Made by a program: the position numbers and the translations under genes
Origin: an uncultured Verrucomicrobiota bacterium
GTDB lineage: Bacteria; Verrucomicrobiota; Verrucomicrobiia; Opitutales; Opitutaceae
NCBI GenBank assembly: GCA_903898675.1
Contig: CAIUGM010000006.1
Coordinates: 1-64,000 of the forward strand
Direction: 5' to 3'
DNA: 64,000 nt
Part shown: piece by piece, positions 49,935 through 59,732 of the stretch
How the letters are laid out: every line of letters begins with the position of its first letter
How positions within the stretch are numbered: position 1 is the stretch's first letter
The notes under the pieces: generated by a model
What the model was told of the DNA's origin: nothing
Database searches by the model: none
What the model saw: only the letters and a program-made list of their open reading frames with translations

Positions 49935-50897
49935 ATGAGTCATTCCGTGGGCCTGCTTGCCCTCTACGCCGTAATCACGACTGTCACGCTCAACCCGGCC
50001 CCGCCGTTTCCAGACTGGGCCTATCCGGTGAATCCCCCCGGCGGCCAGCCGGCGACGGATGATGGCACGCTCATTCATGTGCCGGACAGCGGCGTGGCCC
50101 TGACGCGCACGCAGATTTCCACGAGCAGCGGACCGGTGGCGGACTGGCACCCGGAAGATCATCCGCCGCTGCCAACAATTCTGGCCCGGGCCACCGAACC
50201 GCAGGGCTACGCCTGCGCATATTGCCACCTGCCAAGCGGCGCGGGCCGGCCGGAAAACGCCGGCCTCGCGGGTCTGCCGGCCGCGTACATCAAGCAGCAG
50301 GTGCTGGCGTTCCGGGAGGGAAGCCGGCCGGGCTCCGCGCCGAGGCGCGGGCCGCAAGGCGCGATGATCAGCGTGGCGAAGGCGGTGTCCGACGCCGACC
50401 TCGACGTGGCGGCGGCTTATTATGCCGCGCTGAAGCCGGCCTCGTTCATCCAGGTGATCGAGATCGAGACCGTGCCGAAAACCACGGTCGCCGGCTGGAC
50501 GCTGGTCAAGGCGCCGGGCGGCGGCACCGAGCCGATCGGCAACCGCGTCATCGAGATGGCGGTGGATTTCGAACGGTTTGAGCACCGGGATGCGCGCGCC
50601 CCCTTTGTCGCCTACGTGCCGGTCGGCAGCATCGCGCGCGGGGCCGAACTGGTGGCGACGGGCGCGGGCGACCCGTCGTTGCGGTGCGAGACCTGTCACG
50701 GCCCCGGCCTGCGCGGCCTGGCCAATGTGCCGCGGCTGCCGGGTCGTTCCCCGAGCTACCTGATGCGCCAGTTGTACGACATCCGAAACGGCGCCCGCAC
50801 GGGCGGCGCCGCGGTGCTGATGAAACCGATCGTCGCCCGCTTGAGCGACGAGGACATGGTGGCCATCGTAGCGTACCTTGCGAGTTGTCCGCCGTAG
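49935..50897 (+). CDS. Di-heme cytochrome c (c4-like)
   Basis: Two CxxCH motifs, ACAYCHLPSG and RCETCHGPGLRG, each followed by a class I cytochrome C-terminal pattern. Confidence 0.88.
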   Translation: MSHSVGLLALYAVITTVTLNPAPPFPDWAYPVNPPGGQPATDDGTLIHVPDSGVALTRTQISTSSGPVADWHPEDHPPLPTILARATEPQGYACAYCHLPSGAGRPENAGLAGLPAAYIKQQVLAFREGSRPGSAPRRGPQGAMISVAKAVSDADLDVAAAYYAALKPASFIQVIEIETVPKTTVAGWTLVKAPGGGTEPIGNRVIEMAVDFERFEHRDARAPFVAYVPVGSIARGAELVATGAGDPSLRCETCHGPGLRGLANVPRLPGRSPSYLMRQLYDIRNGARTGGAAVLMKPIVARLSDEDMVAIVAYLASCPP

Positions 50898-51081
50898 GCA
50901 CAGGCCGTTTGCGCCTGGCGCCAACAGGAACACTGTCGCGCTGCCTCGGCTTTGAGCCGCGCCGCCACGCTGCCCGGAGGCAGGATTAATCAATTGTGTC
51001 TTTAAATCTTCATAATGGTCGCATCCGCCCGGTTTAATTTGTGGACCGGCGGCTTCTGCCTATCGGTTCGGTTGTTCAATC

Positions 51082-52479
51082 ATGTCCACCGTCCTCGACT
51101 CCCTTCGCACCGACCTGGGCGCCCTGCTCGGTGAGGCCAACCTGATCACGGGCGGTGATGCGCTTACGACGCTTTCCCTCGACTACTACTGGTATTCGCC
51201 GGCCCTGAAGCCCCAGCTGGACCACAAGCGGGCCGATCTGGTCGCCCGGCCGGCAACCGTCGCTGAGGTTCGCGCCGTCCTTGCCGCCTGCTTCAAGGCC
51301 GGTGTCGCTGTCACGCCGCGAGGAGCCGGTACCGGCAACTACGGCCAGTGCGTGCCGCTCCACGGCGGCGTGGTGCTCGATCTGTCGCGGCTCGACCGCA
51401 TTCACTCCGTCGAGGGTGGTTTTGTCCGGGCCGAGCCGGGGGCCCGCCTGGCGGTCATTGAAACGGCCGCTCGCGCCGCCGGCTGGGAACTGCGCTGCTA
51501 TCCCTCGACTTGGATGAAGGCCACGCTGGGCGGTTTTTTTGGCGGTGGCGCCGGCGGCATCGGCGGCCTGCGCTGGGGCGGCATCGCCACGGGGGACACC
51601 GTCAAGGCCATCACGGTGCTGACCTGCGAGGCCGAGCCGCGCACCCTCCGCTACGAGGGGCCCGCGGCGATGGTGGCGCTGCGTACGTTCGGCACCACGG
51701 GTGTGATGGTGGAAATCGAGATGCGGCTCGCGCCCAAGCTGGACTACGACCAGCTGGCCTTCAGTTCCCCGGATTGGGGCCGGTTGCTGGAGTGGACCGA
51801 TGCCGCCGCGCGGCGCGGCACCTGGTACAAGCGTCAGGCCGCGCAGTTCCAGTGGCCGATCCCGTCGTATTTCAAGCCGCTCAAGAAATCCATCCGGGAG
51901 AACGAGCACGTGAGTTTCCTGCTGCCCATCCAGGCGCAGACCGCGGAGGTGCTCGCGTCCGCCGCGGAAGCCGGCCTGACCTGCATCTACCACCGCCCGC
52001 TGGCCGATCCCCCGCGGCCGCCGTTTCTTTCCGACTTCACCTTCAATCACACCACGCTCTGGGCGATGAAGGCGGATCCGGCCTTCACCTACGTTCAGGC
52101 CGGGTTCACCTCGGATTTTCGCCGGCAGTTCGATCAGCTCATGGCGCGCTTTCCCGCTGAACTCTTCCTGCATCTGGAGTGGGGGGCGAATGATCCCACG
52201 CGCGCGGTCGGGCCCGGGGCCTCGCCTGAGGCCATCGGCGTCGGTGGCATCCCCTTGATCCGCTACAGCACCGAGGAACGTTTTCAAGAAATCCTGGGTT
52301 ATGCGGCGGAGATTGGCGTGACCATTGGCCGGACGCACACGGTGCAGCTGGGCGAGGTCGGCCCTGAGCAAACCGCCGCCCGGCATGCGCTGAAGTACGA
52401 CGTCGACCCGGGCGGCCTGCTGAATCCCGGCAAGATGAAATCATTTCCGCTCAATCCGTTCGAGACCGCGAAGGCCTGA
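51082..52479 (+). CDS. FAD-binding oxidase (GlcD-like)
   Basis: VTPRGAGTGNYGQCVPLHGGVVLDLSRL, GATLGGFFGGGAGGIGGLRWGG-type PCMH fold, PGGLLNPGKM. Confidence 0.9.
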   Translation: MSTVLDSLRTDLGALLGEANLITGGDALTTLSLDYYWYSPALKPQLDHKRADLVARPATVAEVRAVLAACFKAGVAVTPRGAGTGNYGQCVPLHGGVVLDLSRLDRIHSVEGGFVRAEPGARLAVIETAARAAGWELRCYPSTWMKATLGGFFGGGAGGIGGLRWGGIATGDTVKAITVLTCEAEPRTLRYEGPAAMVALRTFGTTGVMVEIEMRLAPKLDYDQLAFSSPDWGRLLEWTDAAARRGTWYKRQAAQFQWPIPSYFKPLKKSIRENEHVSFLLPIQAQTAEVLASAAEAGLTCIYHRPLADPPRPPFLSDFTFNHTTLWAMKADPAFTYVQAGFTSDFRRQFDQLMARFPAELFLHLEWGANDPTRAVGPGASPEAIGVGGIPLIRYSTEERFQEILGYAAEIGVTIGRTHTVQLGEVGPEQTAARHALKYDVDPGGLLNPGKMKSFPLNPFETAKA

Positions 52480-52531
52480 GCCGTTCCCGGCCGACTTGGT
52501 CCCGGCGCGGTCGTTTGCTTCCAGCTGTCTG

Positions 52532-52864
52532 TTAGTCGGTCACTTTCTTCACAAAGCAGGCCTTGAGCGCCATCGGGCTGCCCTCGATCTTGCAGGCGAT
52601 CTCATGGTCGCCGTCTTGCAGCCGGATATTCTTGGCCTTCGTGCCGGCCTTGAGGACCTGGGCGCCGCTGCCGAGCTTCAGGTCCTTGACGAGGGCGACG
52701 GTGTCACCATCGGCCAGCGGCGTGCCGTTGGCGTCCTTGACCACCCGCGCCGCCTCCGGGGCGTCCTCCTTGGGCCACTCGTGCCCGCAGGTGGCGCACT
52801 CCCAGTGATCGGGAAGGCTGAGGACGTCTTCGAGGGTACAGGCAGGGCAGGCGGGATTGGGCAT
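52532..52864 (-). CDS. PhnA/YjdM-family zinc-ribbon protein
   Basis: CPACTLEDVLS...WECATCGHEW...VKDANGTPLADGDTVALVKDLKLGSG. Confidence 0.93.
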   Translation of the reverse strand: MPNPACPACTLEDVLSLPDHWECATCGHEWPKEDAPEAARVVKDANGTPLADGDTVALVKDLKLGSGAQVLKAGTKAKNIRLQDGDHEIACKIEGSPMALKACFVKKVTD

Positions 52865-52962
52865 GGTTGCGGTAAGCGATAGGTGCGGAGTGAAAAGCTT
52901 AAAGCCTAAAGCGCGAAGCGGCCCGTCTTCCCCTTCGCCACGTGGCATGCGTTCTGCATAAA

Positions 52963-53616
52963 ATGCCCGATATGCGTCGTCGCGGTTTTATTCCCTGCCT
53001 GACTTTCCTCCGCTGGTTGCTCGCGTTGCTGCCCGCGACCGCGCTCTTCGCCCAGGTGGCGCCGTTCCCCGACGATCCCGCCTGCACGGCGGAGGACCGG
53101 CGCTTCATGGCGCGGGCGTATGAACTGGCGCGGAGTTCCGTGGCGCACGGCAATCACCCGTTCAGCGCGCTGCTGGTGAAGGACGGCCGGGTCATCTTTG
53201 AATATGAGAACACGATCTACTCGACCCGTGATCTCACGCAACACGCCGAGACCGGGCTGATCGGCAAGGCGACGCAGAATTTCGATCCCGAGACCCTCGC
53301 GGCCTGCACCCTCTACGCCAGCACCGAGCCCTGCATCATGTGCTGCGGCGCGATCCGGTGGGCCGGCATCCGCCGGGTGGTTTACGGCACGACGTCCTCG
53401 CAGCTTACCCGCGTGGTCGAGCTCACGCTGCCGCCCAAGTCACCGGCGGTGCATCCGCCCGCGATTTTGGAATGCCGGGAAATCTTCGCCCGGACCGAGC
53501 CGGCGGTTAAAGTCTTCGGTCCGCTCATGGAGGCGGAAGGCCTCGCCATCCACCTCGGCTACTGGCCGCACGATCCCGTGTTGGTGGCGATCCTGGCCAG
53601 GACGAAGAAGGAGTAG
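52963..53616 (+). CDS. Predicted exported cytidine/guanine deaminase-like protein
   Basis: TQHAETGLIG (HAE) and STEPCIMCCGAI (PCxxC) zinc-deaminase motifs preceded by signal peptide MRRRGFIPCLTFLRWLLALLPATALFAQ. Confidence 0.82.
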   Translation: MPDMRRRGFIPCLTFLRWLLALLPATALFAQVAPFPDDPACTAEDRRFMARAYELARSSVAHGNHPFSALLVKDGRVIFEYENTIYSTRDLTQHAETGLIGKATQNFDPETLAACTLYASTEPCIMCCGAIRWAGIRRVVYGTTSSQLTRVVELTLPPKSPAVHPPAILECREIFARTEPAVKVFGPLMEAEGLAIHLGYWPHDPVLVAILARTKKE

Positions 53617-53710
53617 CGACGGTCTTCAAGCCCTGTCTGACATCCTCGGCTGCGCAAAGGATCCAGCGTTCGCCTGCGGGTAGACACCGTCGTCCGTCAA
53701 ACCGGACAAA

Positions 53711-53727
53711 GTAACGTCATACGTTAC
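53711..53727. promoter_or_regulatory. Candidate operator palindrome
   Basis: GTAACGT-CAT-ACGTTAC, perfect 7-bp arms, intergenic. Confidence 0.35.
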
Positions 53728-53898
53728 AGCAGGCCCGCCAATTTGTGAGTTGAAAATACCAAGCACCGCGGAGCGACTGCGCGGCCAGCCGACTAAGGTG
53801 GAGGGCCAGGTCGTGCGGGCTGCGCCTCCTTCGCCAATCGGTCGGCGACTGTTTTCAGGCTCGGCACCGCGCGCGGCCTCGCGTCACTCTGAACCTCA

Positions 53899-56526
53899 GT
53901 GCCCGCCCCATTCTCAACCCGCCGCCTTTTCCCCTCAGCCCCGGGTCTCTGTGTCTTGATTTTGCTTGGGCTCACGGCGGGCGGGCTGACGGCCGCCGAA
54001 CCGGCGGCGAAACCGCCGTCCGTCCGTCCAAAGCGCGCGTATGTGACCACGCGGCTGACGGGTCCGGCGCCGGTGATCGACGGCCGGCTCGACGACGCCT
54101 GCTGGGCCACGCTCGGGGAGTGGAGCGGCGATTACACGCAGCTGACCCCGCACTACGGGGCGACGGCCTCCCGGGCGACGGAGATCAAGATCCTCTACGA
54201 CGACCGCAACATCTACGTCGCGATGCGCGCCCACGACGATCCCATCGCACAGCGTTCGCGGCAGGCAGGCGACCGCGACTCGTTCACCGGTGACATCATG
54301 GGCGTCAATTTCGACAGCTACCACGACCAGCGCACGGGCTTTGAATTCGACCTGACGGCGAGCGGGCAGAAGATCGACCTGAAGCTGCTCAACGATTCCT
54401 GGGACACCTCTTGGAACGCCGTGTGGGAGGGCAAGGTGACCCACGACGCCGAGGGCTGGAGCGCGGAGTTTCTCATCCCGCTCAGCCAGCTGCGCTATGA
54501 TGCGCGCAACCCCGTCTGGGGCCTCCATTCGTGGCGCTGGATCGACCGGCTGAAGGAGGAGTCCGACTGGAACCTGCTCGCGAACGACGGTTCCGGCAAC
54601 GTGAAGTCCTTTGGCGAGCTCCACGGCCTGACCGGCCTCCGCCCCGCGCGCCGGTTCGAGCTGGTGCCGTTCACGTCCGTGCGCGTGGAGACCGTGGCCG
54701 GCGGTCCGGCCAAGACGAAACTGCAGGCCGGGCTCGACGCCAAGGTCGGGCTCACGAGCGACATCACCCTCGACGCCTCGTTGCTGCCGGACTTCGGCCA
54801 GGTCGAGGCCGATCCCTCGGTGATGAACCTCACGGCCTTTGAGACCTTCCTGACCGAGAAGCGCGCGCTCTTTCTCGAGGGCAAGGACATCTTCGATTTC
54901 GCATTCAAGGACGACGCCCTGTTCTACTCGCGGCGTATCGGCCAGCCGCCGTCCTACTCTCCGGCCGGGGCGAGCGAGGCTCTCCCGGAAAGCACGACGC
55001 TCCTCGGCGCCTTGAAGGTGTCCGGCAAAACCCGGACCGGGCTCTCATTTGGCGTGCTCGGGGTGGTCACGGATCAGGAGGACGTGGCGGTCGCCGGCCA
55101 ATTCGGTAACCGGCGCGTCGCGGTGGCGCCGCGGGCCGCGCAGATCGTGGTTCGCGGCCAGCAGGATTTCCGGCACGGCGACACGCTGGTGGGCGGCATC
55201 ATCACGCAGGTGCGGCGTTCGATCCCCTCGGACGAACTCGCGGCGCAGACCGTGTCACAGGCGACGGTGGCGGGCGTGGATGTCGCCCATTACTGGGCGG
55301 ACCGGGAATATTTCTTCTCCGCCGTGGCGGTGGGCAGCGAGGTGCGCGGCGATCCCCGCGCCATCAGCCGGCTGCAATTGAGCTCCGCGCGTTACTACCA
55401 GCGGCCGATCGACGGGCACAGCGCCTACGACCCGACGCGCGACGAGCTGACGGGCAGCGGCCTCTGGGTGAAGGCCGGCAAGGCGAGCAAGGGGCATTGG
55501 CGCTGGAACGAGGAATTGACCGTGAAAAGCCCCGGCTTGGAATTCAACGACCTCGGCTACCTGGCGCAGGCCGACCAGATCCAGCAGGGCACCGCGGTCT
55601 CGTATGTAGAGAAGGATCCCGCGGCCTGGTACCGGAGTTATGAGGTGAAGGTGAGCCAGAACAACCTCTGGACCACCCGCGATGAATTCCTCGGCTCCAA
55701 CGTGGAGGTCGATTCCTCCGCCGAACTTTGGAACAAGTGGACGGCGTACGGTTCGCTGACGGTCCAGGGCGACGGCCGCGATCCGGTGGCGCTGCGCGGC
55801 GGTCCCATGCTGCGCGTGCCGGCCAACCTGAACTGGTCGGGCTACGTCAACACCGACGGCGCGCGCCGGATGTGGTTGGAGGCCTACGCGAAGGGCACCG
55901 CGGCGCGCTACGATGCGTATGGCTACGCCGGTTATGGCGCGAAGGTTTCCGTCCGGGCGCTGCCGAGCCTGTTGCTTTCCCTGTCGGCCGACTCGACCAG
56001 CGAAACCGACCGGCAGCGCTACGTGGCGCTGACCCCGCTCGACGGGACGCCCGGCTGGTTCGTCTCGCGGCTGCGCGGCGACTCGCGCTCACTCGCCTTC
56101 CGCGCAGAGTGGAACATCCGGCCCGAGCTCAGCGTGCAGTATTACGGCAACCCCTTCGGCCTGACCGTGCGGTACCGCGATTTCCGCCGCGTGCTGGCGC
56201 CGGAGGCGGCGGGCTACGCGCAGCGTTTTGGCGGGGCGCTGCCGGCGACGCTGACCAGCGGACTCTACCGTTTCGATGAAAACGGCGACGGCCGGCCCGA
56301 CTACGAACTTGGCGATCCGGCTGGCAACGGGGCGAGCTTTCACTCCAACCTCGTCGTCAAATGGGAGTACCGGCGTGGCTCGATGTTTTACCTGGTCTGG
56401 TCGCAGCAGCGCAACGGCGCCGGCACGGCGACGGACGAGGACGCCTGGTCCGCCCTCGATGGCTTGCGCCACCGCCGGCCGGACAACCAGTTCCTCGTGA
56501 AGATGACGTATTGGTTCTCCTCGTGA
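53899..56526 (+). CDS. CBM9-like N-terminus / DUF5916-type outer-membrane protein
   Basis: APVIDGRLDDACWATL...TEIKILYDDRNIYVAMRAHD; C-terminal beta-rich region ending in aromatic-rich MTYWFSS. Confidence 0.78.
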   Translation: MPAPFSTRRLFPSAPGLCVLILLGLTAGGLTAAEPAAKPPSVRPKRAYVTTRLTGPAPVIDGRLDDACWATLGEWSGDYTQLTPHYGATASRATEIKILYDDRNIYVAMRAHDDPIAQRSRQAGDRDSFTGDIMGVNFDSYHDQRTGFEFDLTASGQKIDLKLLNDSWDTSWNAVWEGKVTHDAEGWSAEFLIPLSQLRYDARNPVWGLHSWRWIDRLKEESDWNLLANDGSGNVKSFGELHGLTGLRPARRFELVPFTSVRVETVAGGPAKTKLQAGLDAKVGLTSDITLDASLLPDFGQVEADPSVMNLTAFETFLTEKRALFLEGKDIFDFAFKDDALFYSRRIGQPPSYSPAGASEALPESTTLLGALKVSGKTRTGLSFGVLGVVTDQEDVAVAGQFGNRRVAVAPRAAQIVVRGQQDFRHGDTLVGGIITQVRRSIPSDELAAQTVSQATVAGVDVAHYWADREYFFSAVAVGSEVRGDPRAISRLQLSSARYYQRPIDGHSAYDPTRDELTGSGLWVKAGKASKGHWRWNEELTVKSPGLEFNDLGYLAQADQIQQGTAVSYVEKDPAAWYRSYEVKVSQNNLWTTRDEFLGSNVEVDSSAELWNKWTAYGSLTVQGDGRDPVALRGGPMLRVPANLNWSGYVNTDGARRMWLEAYAKGTAARYDAYGYAGYGAKVSVRALPSLLLSLSADSTSETDRQRYVALTPLDGTPGWFVSRLRGDSRSLAFRAEWNIRPELSVQYYGNPFGLTVRYRDFRRVLAPEAAGYAQRFGGALPATLTSGLYRFDENGDGRPDYELGDPAGNGASFHSNLVVKWEYRRGSMFYLVWSQQRNGAGTATDEDAWSALDGLRHRRPDNQFLVKMTYWFSS

Positions 56527-56556
56527 GGCGGGGAAGCAGACACGTCCCTTGCCGGC

Positions 56557-59118
56557 TCAGTACTTGATTACCACGCTCTGCGGCCCGCCACTCCGCAGCG
56601 TGAAGTCCACGTAGGGCGTCGACCCGGCCGCGGGCATGCGGTGTTCGGTGGGCATGCCGTCAACCAGCAAAGTCAAGGCCGCCGCCGGCCCGGCCGGCAG
56701 GGCGAGATGGCAATCGATCGCATTCCCACTGCCAGTGATCGTGAGGGAGATTTCGCGCGTGGACGGGTTGTGCGCATAGGTGTAGGCGACGTAACCCTGC
56801 GAGGCGGCATAGCGCACCACGGTCTTCAAGTGCTCGGTCTCAGTGAGACTCCAGCGGGGCGAAACCAGGGGATGCGCATAGGCTTCACTGTTTGGGCCGT
56901 CCTTCACGCCGGCGAGTCCCTCGATCAGGGCCGCCATCGCGGTCGCCGCGGCCCAGTCATCGGGGCCGCCGAAAGAAATCGGGTTGGGCGGGAGGTAGTG
57001 CGGCCGGTCCGCCACGGTGAGTCCCGCCAAGGCGTAGATGCCGTCATCCTCCGGGCTCTGGAAGGCGAGGGCGCGGATGGGTTTTTCCGGGTGTGGATTG
57101 TCCAGGACGCACCACGACAGGCCGACATCGTCCGCGACCGGGCTCGGGCCGTGCCAGGCGATGCCCGAGGTGTCGGTCTTGAGTTCGGAAAACCACCAGT
57201 AGGTCAGTTGTTTTCCCATCAGCAGGTATTGGACGGCGCGCGTGCCGTCCTCGTACAGAAACGCCACGCTGCCGCAGACGTTCTCGGAGGTCGGTTTGCT
57301 TGAGGTGTGTAGCAGGTAAATGCTGCCCGCCTGGCGGTGCAGGGGAATTTCAACCGTGGCGGCCAGGCCCGGCCGGCGCGAAACGGCCACCACCGCCTTG
57401 CGCTGGTTCGTGGCGGGATCGGTGACCGTAAACGGAATGCCGGCAAACACCTGCGCGCCCGTCGGGAGTCCGCGGATGTCATCGCCGGGCTTGCCCTGCT
57501 GCATCCAGGGCGCGGCGCCGGGGCCGCCTTGGTCGGTGAGATCCATGTTCGCGAATCCGGCCAGGCTGACCGGCGTGTACTGCGCCGGCGGCGGCGCGGG
57601 CGGGATTGAGCCGGTGTAGCTGAACCAGATCTTGTCGCCGTGCTTGTGCCCGAGTGCCGTGAGCCGCTCCAGGATGTCGACGCCATAAGCCTCATAGCCG
57701 TTCTCGAACGCGCCGCGCGCGAGCTCGCCGGCCACATGGCCGCCCACGCCGCCGTTCATGTATTGCCAGGTTTGATCGTGGAGCCCGAAGCCCTTGCCGA
57801 ACGGCGGATAGATCGCGTACCACTCGCCGGGCGAACCGACGGGCAGGTGCGCCTTCAGGTCGAGGTAGGTTTGGATGATCGCCCGCGCGTGATCCGGCCC
57901 GATGCCGCGGTTGAGCGAGTACGCATTGCCCTGCGCGATCTGCGTTTTCTCGTCGACGCCGAGGTCCCGCTTCACGCTGGAATCCTCGTCGATGAAGTGC
58001 GTGAAAAAGCGCCCATTCCATGACAGCGCGTCGAGCCGCGTCCGGATGCCCTGGGCCCGCTCCCGGTACTGCGCGGCGTGCGCCGCGTCCCCGGTGTGCG
58101 CGAGCATTTCGGCGAGTTCCTCGCAGGCGGCGGCGTAGTGCGTGTTGTCGCCGAAGAAGACGCCGAACTTGGACTTCACCGGATCGATCAGCATCGTGTC
58201 GGTGAGGCCGAGCTTCGGCGTGTACGCGTCATCGACCTGGAAATCCCACGAGTCGATCGTGTAAACGCGCTTCAGCAGCTGGAACCGGTTGCTCCAGCGG
58301 GCGGGGTCCTGCATGGTGTACGCCAGCGCGCGTTGGGCCGAGTCGAGGTACTGCTTCAGCCACACGTCGTCCCCGGTCGCCTTCCAGCAGCTGTAGAGGG
58401 TGCTGACATAGATGTATTCCGGGTGGTTCTCCGTCGGCTGCCGGACAAAGTAACGGTCGCCGTACTGGCGTACATAGCCGAAGGGACCATAGCAGGTCTT
58501 GTAGTAGGCGGCGTTGTTGTCGTCGAGAATCCGGCTCCAGATCATGCCGTCCTCGCGCTGGGCCGCCTTCATCATGGCCGGAAATTCCGCGCCGACCGGG
58601 CTGAAATATTTCATGCCCTTCATCGTGTGAAAGTGGTCCAGCACCCACGAGGCGAAGAAGTGCCAGTCCTGGTTGTTCCACTCGATGTGCCCGACGCCCG
58701 TCGGCATGTCGCTGTTCATGCCCCGGCGGAAAAGGGCGAACATGTCGTGGAACCTGCCGCCGTCGTCGATCGCCGTCTCGGCCTCCAGGACAAAGCCCGA
58801 GCGGCCCGTTTCCCGCCCGGCCGCGTCACGTACCAGCACCTGTTGTTCGCCCAACGCGCCGCCGGCCTGGAACGCCACCTGGCCGGTGGAGCTGCCGCGA
58901 AAATAAACCGTCTTCGCGCCGTCCCGCACCTCCACGACCGAGCCCGCCGGCGCCAGGACCGTCAGCCGGTCCAGCGGCGCCGCCCGGGTGATGGATTCCG
59001 GCCGGCCCGCGGAGTCAGAGCGCAGCACCAGCGGCGCCGATGATTGCGCGAAGCCGGTGACGTTGAACAAAAGAAAGGCGAGGCCTAGGCCGATGAGACG
59101 GGGCAGCAGGGTAGTCAT
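56557..59118 (-). CDS. Six-hairpin glycosidase-like secreted protein
   Basis: Signal peptide; (alpha/alpha)6-like WSRILDDNNAAYYKTCYGPFGYVRQYG...YIYVSTLYSCWKATGDDVWLKQYL...NGGVGGHVAGELARGAFENGY. Confidence 0.7.
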   Translation of the reverse strand: MTTLLPRLIGLGLAFLLFNVTGFAQSSAPLVLRSDSAGRPESITRAAPLDRLTVLAPAGSVVEVRDGAKTVYFRGSSTGQVAFQAGGALGEQQVLVRDAAGRETGRSGFVLEAETAIDDGGRFHDMFALFRRGMNSDMPTGVGHIEWNNQDWHFFASWVLDHFHTMKGMKYFSPVGAEFPAMMKAAQREDGMIWSRILDDNNAAYYKTCYGPFGYVRQYGDRYFVRQPTENHPEYIYVSTLYSCWKATGDDVWLKQYLDSAQRALAYTMQDPARWSNRFQLLKRVYTIDSWDFQVDDAYTPKLGLTDTMLIDPVKSKFGVFFGDNTHYAAACEELAEMLAHTGDAAHAAQYRERAQGIRTRLDALSWNGRFFTHFIDEDSSVKRDLGVDEKTQIAQGNAYSLNRGIGPDHARAIIQTYLDLKAHLPVGSPGEWYAIYPPFGKGFGLHDQTWQYMNGGVGGHVAGELARGAFENGYEAYGVDILERLTALGHKHGDKIWFSYTGSIPPAPPPAQYTPVSLAGFANMDLTDQGGPGAAPWMQQGKPGDDIRGLPTGAQVFAGIPFTVTDPATNQRKAVVAVSRRPGLAATVEIPLHRQAGSIYLLHTSSKPTSENVCGSVAFLYEDGTRAVQYLLMGKQLTYWWFSELKTDTSGIAWHGPSPVADDVGLSWCVLDNPHPEKPIRALAFQSPEDDGIYALAGLTVADRPHYLPPNPISFGGPDDWAAATAMAALIEGLAGVKDGPNSEAYAHPLVSPRWSLTETEHLKTVVRYAASQGYVAYTYAHNPSTREISLTITGSGNAIDCHLALPAGPAAALTLLVDGMPTEHRMPAAGSTPYVDFTLRSGGPQSVVIKY

Positions 59119-59355
59119 AGGGGTAGTGAACAGACTGACGTTAACCCAGATCTGACCGCCGTCGGGTAATGCGTCAAAACTCAAGAATGGCTCATCCAGT
59201 TCCCGGTAGGGGCGCAGACTCTTGTCGGGCCATAGGCTTGGCGACGGCCGATGCTGCGCCCCGACCAAAGGCATCAACCATTCCTCCTGACATAGGGTTG
59301 TCAGCAGCCGGTGGTACACTGGGCGCGTTCGCTAAACCTCAACCAACCCATTAAA

Positions 59356-59715
59356 ATGAAAACATCCGAAATTGCCCAGCGTCTGGTCACTCATTGCCGC
59401 GCCGCCCAGTGGGAGGCCGCCCAAACCGAGTTGTTCGCGCCCGACGCCATCAGCACCGAGGCCCAGGCGATGCCGGGCATGAACCGCGAAACCAAGGGTC
59501 TCGCCGCCATCATCGAGAAGGGCCGCCAGTTCGGCGCCAAGATCGAGACGGTCCATGCCCTGACGGTTTCCGATCCGCTGGTCGCGGAGAGCGCCTTCGC
59601 CGTCACCATGGGCCTGGACGTGACCATGAAGGGGCAACCCCGGATGCAGATTGCCGAGCTTTGCGTCTACCTGGTGAAGGACGGCAAGATCGTTTCCGAG
59701 GAATTTCATCCCTGA
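59356..59715 (+). CDS. SnoaL/NTF2-like protein
   Basis: Small alpha+beta; ELFAPDAISTEA...AELCVYLVKDGKIVSEEFHP. Confidence 0.75.
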   Translation: MKTSEIAQRLVTHCRAAQWEAAQTELFAPDAISTEAQAMPGMNRETKGLAAIIEKGRQFGAKIETVHALTVSDPLVAESAFAVTMGLDVTMKGQPRMQIAELCVYLVKDGKIVSEEFHP

Positions 59716-59732
59716 TACCGGCCGCGCCAGCG

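Noticed and set aside
49179-50993. 604-aa minus-strand ORF
   Set aside because: Antisense to the epimerase-like and cytochrome c genes, which have clear motifs.
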